In this document: piece after piece, positions 6,677 through 7,598 of the stretch
How the letters are laid out: every line of letters starts with the position of its first letter
How positions within the stretch are numbered: the stretch's first letter is position 1
NCBI GenBank assembly: GCA_030067055.1
Contig: JASJAL010000429.1
Location: forward strand, 1 to 7,598
Reading direction: 5' to 3'
Origin: Kiloniellales bacterium
GTDB lineage: Bacteria; Pseudomonadota; Alphaproteobacteria; Kiloniellales; JAKSBE01
Length of the DNA stretch: 7,598 nucleotides
The notes under the pieces: model-generated
The model's database searches: none
What the model saw: the letters and a program-made list of their open reading frames with translations, nothing else
Told to the model about the DNA's origin: nothing
Made by a program: the position numbers and the translations under genes

Positions 6677-6756
6677 CGCTGTCATGGCCGGAGTTGGCGG
6701 CCTGCCAGCCGAGGGTCAAGTCCACCCAACCAAATCACGAGAGATAGAGTCGAAGC

Positions 6757-7598
6757 ATGACCCAAGCGATCCAGGACTCCCTGGTTTCCACCGACTGGCT
6801 GGCCGATCACCTGCGGGCGCCCGACGTCCGAGTGGTCGACGCCACCCTGGCCCTGCCCAACGAGGACTGGGACCCGCGTGCCCGCTTCGAGGACTCCCAC
6901 ATCCCCGGCGCGGTCTTCTTCGACATCGACGACATCGCCGACTCCGCCTCCGACCTGCCGCACATGCTGCCGGCGCCGGAGAAATTCTCCTCCCGGGTCC
7001 GCAAGCTCGGCCTCGGCGACGGCACCCGCATCGTCGTCTACGACCAGCAGGGCCTGCGCAGCGCGGCGCGGGTCTGGTGGATGTTCCGGATCTTCGGCCA
7101 CGACGACGTCGCGGTGCTGGACGGCGGCCTGCCCAAGTGGCTGGACGAGGGCCGGCCCAGCGAGGACGGCCCGGCCCGCGCCGGCGAGCGCCACTTCAGC
7201 GCCCGCATGAACACCCTGATGGTTCGCGACAGGGACCAGGTCCTCGACAACATCGATAGCAAGCGCGAGCAGCTGCTCGACGCCCGCTCCCGCGGCCGTT
7301 TCCAGGGCACCGAGCCGGAGATCTGGCCGGGCCGGCGCGGCGGCCACGTCCCGGGCAGCCTCAGCCTGCCCTTCAACGAGCTGCTGGCCGAGGACGGCCG
7401 GACCCTGCTGAAGCCGGCCCAGCTCAAGGAGCGCTTCGAGGCGGCCGGCATCGACATGGCGCGGCCGGTCATCACCACCTGCGGCTCCGGCATCACCGCC
7501 GCGGTCCTGGCCCTGGGCCTGCACCTGGCCGGCCACAAGGAGGTCGCGGTCTACGACGGCTCCTGGGCCGAATGGGGCCAGCCCGGCGACACCCCGGT
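6757..7598 (+). CDS. sseA: 3-mercaptopyruvate sulfurtransferase (two-domain rhodanese), partial at C-terminus
   Basis: Transfers sulfur from 3-mercaptopyruvate, made from cysteine, to a thiol or cyanide acceptor through a cysteine persulfide. The 280 codons in the window cover two rhodanese domains. The first, inactive one spans about 8-140, with HIPGAVFFDID (48-58) and VYDQQGLRSAARVWWM (94-109). The second spans about 155 to the end, with LLDARSRGRF (173-182), GHVPGSLSLPF (196-206) and the catalytic Cys242 in TTCGSGITA. The CGSG-type active loop favours mercaptopyruvate over thiosulfate, for which CRKG is usual. Only a few residues are likely missing beyond GQPGDTP at the edge. The ATG at 6757 fits the family N-terminus, but its ribosome binding site is weak, with only purine-rich GAGAGATAGAG upstream. 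It follows the tRNA-editing gene by 114 bases on the same strand. Confidence 0.93.
   Translation, partial: MTQAIQDSLVSTDWLADHLRAPDVRVVDATLALPNEDWDPRARFEDSHIPGAVFFDIDDIADSASDLPHMLPAPEKFSSRVRKLGLGDGTRIVVYDQQGLRSAARVWWMFRIFGHDDVAVLDGGLPKWLDEGRPSEDGPARAGERHFSARMNTLMVRDRDQVLDNIDSKREQLLDARSRGRFQGTEPEIWPGRRGGHVPGSLSLPFNELLAEDGRTLLKPAQLKERFEAAGIDMARPVITTCGSGITAAVLALGLHLAGHKEVAVYDGSWAEWGQPGDTP

Noticed and set aside
6643..6756. SAM or other sulfur-related riboswitch upstream of the sulfurtransferase gene
   Set aside because: Only one simple stem is visible. No conserved core of a known sulfur-related riboswitch was recognised.
6682..7536. Open frame of 284 codons on the minus strand, opposite the sulfurtransferase gene
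   Set aside because: Low-complexity Val/Ala/Gly/Asp translation without motifs; a mirror of a real rhodanese-family gene.

Overview
The window comes from a G+C-rich bacterial chromosome, most likely an alphaproteobacterium of the Rhodospirillales sensu lato. This is inferred from protein style rather than a database match: a cysteine synthase of the EGTAGNTG type, a fused alpha/beta hydrolase-OsmC protein, a Tat-exported family-5 solute-binding protein and a periplasmic Sel1-type protein with a CDRLAADP motif. No phage, plasmid, CRISPR or RNA genes were seen.

Left part, minus strand (1-3323). A partial gene for a Tat-exported peptide/solute-binding protein of an ABC importer runs off the left edge and starts at 1592. 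Upstream of it lies a 489-base gap. This gap holds a structured leader with several inverted repeats, a perfect TATAAT box on the minus strand, and two related hairpin elements in inverted orientation (1979-2022 and 2032-2085). I interpret the pair as a REP/BIME-like unit, and one copy supplies the stop codon of the next gene. That gene (2082-3323, minus) encodes a two-domain alpha/beta hydrolase-OsmC fusion.

Middle part, plus strand (3500-4793). Divergent from the hydrolase is a Nudix hydrolase of the ADP-ribose pyrophosphatase type. Fifty-odd bases later comes a secreted Sel1-repeat protein gene that is broken: its conserved sequence moves through all three forward frames, which implies two one-base insertions. 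It is a pseudogene or carries sequencing errors.

Right part, plus strand (4805-7598). A plausible sigma-70 promoter precedes cysK (cysteine synthase, TTG start), followed by an AlaX-type alanyl-tRNA editing hydrolase and a rhodanese-family 3-mercaptopyruvate sulfurtransferase. The last is cut a few residues before its expected end. The three genes are collinear and closely spaced. They join cysteine synthesis, cysteine-derived sulfur transfer and clearance of mischarged tRNA(Ala).

Most genes are ordinary housekeeping or accessory functions. The least ordinary signals are the paired covarying hairpin elements at 1979-2085, the doubly frameshifted Sel1 gene, and the cysK-alaX-sulfurtransferase grouping. 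I see no convincing new multi-gene system.
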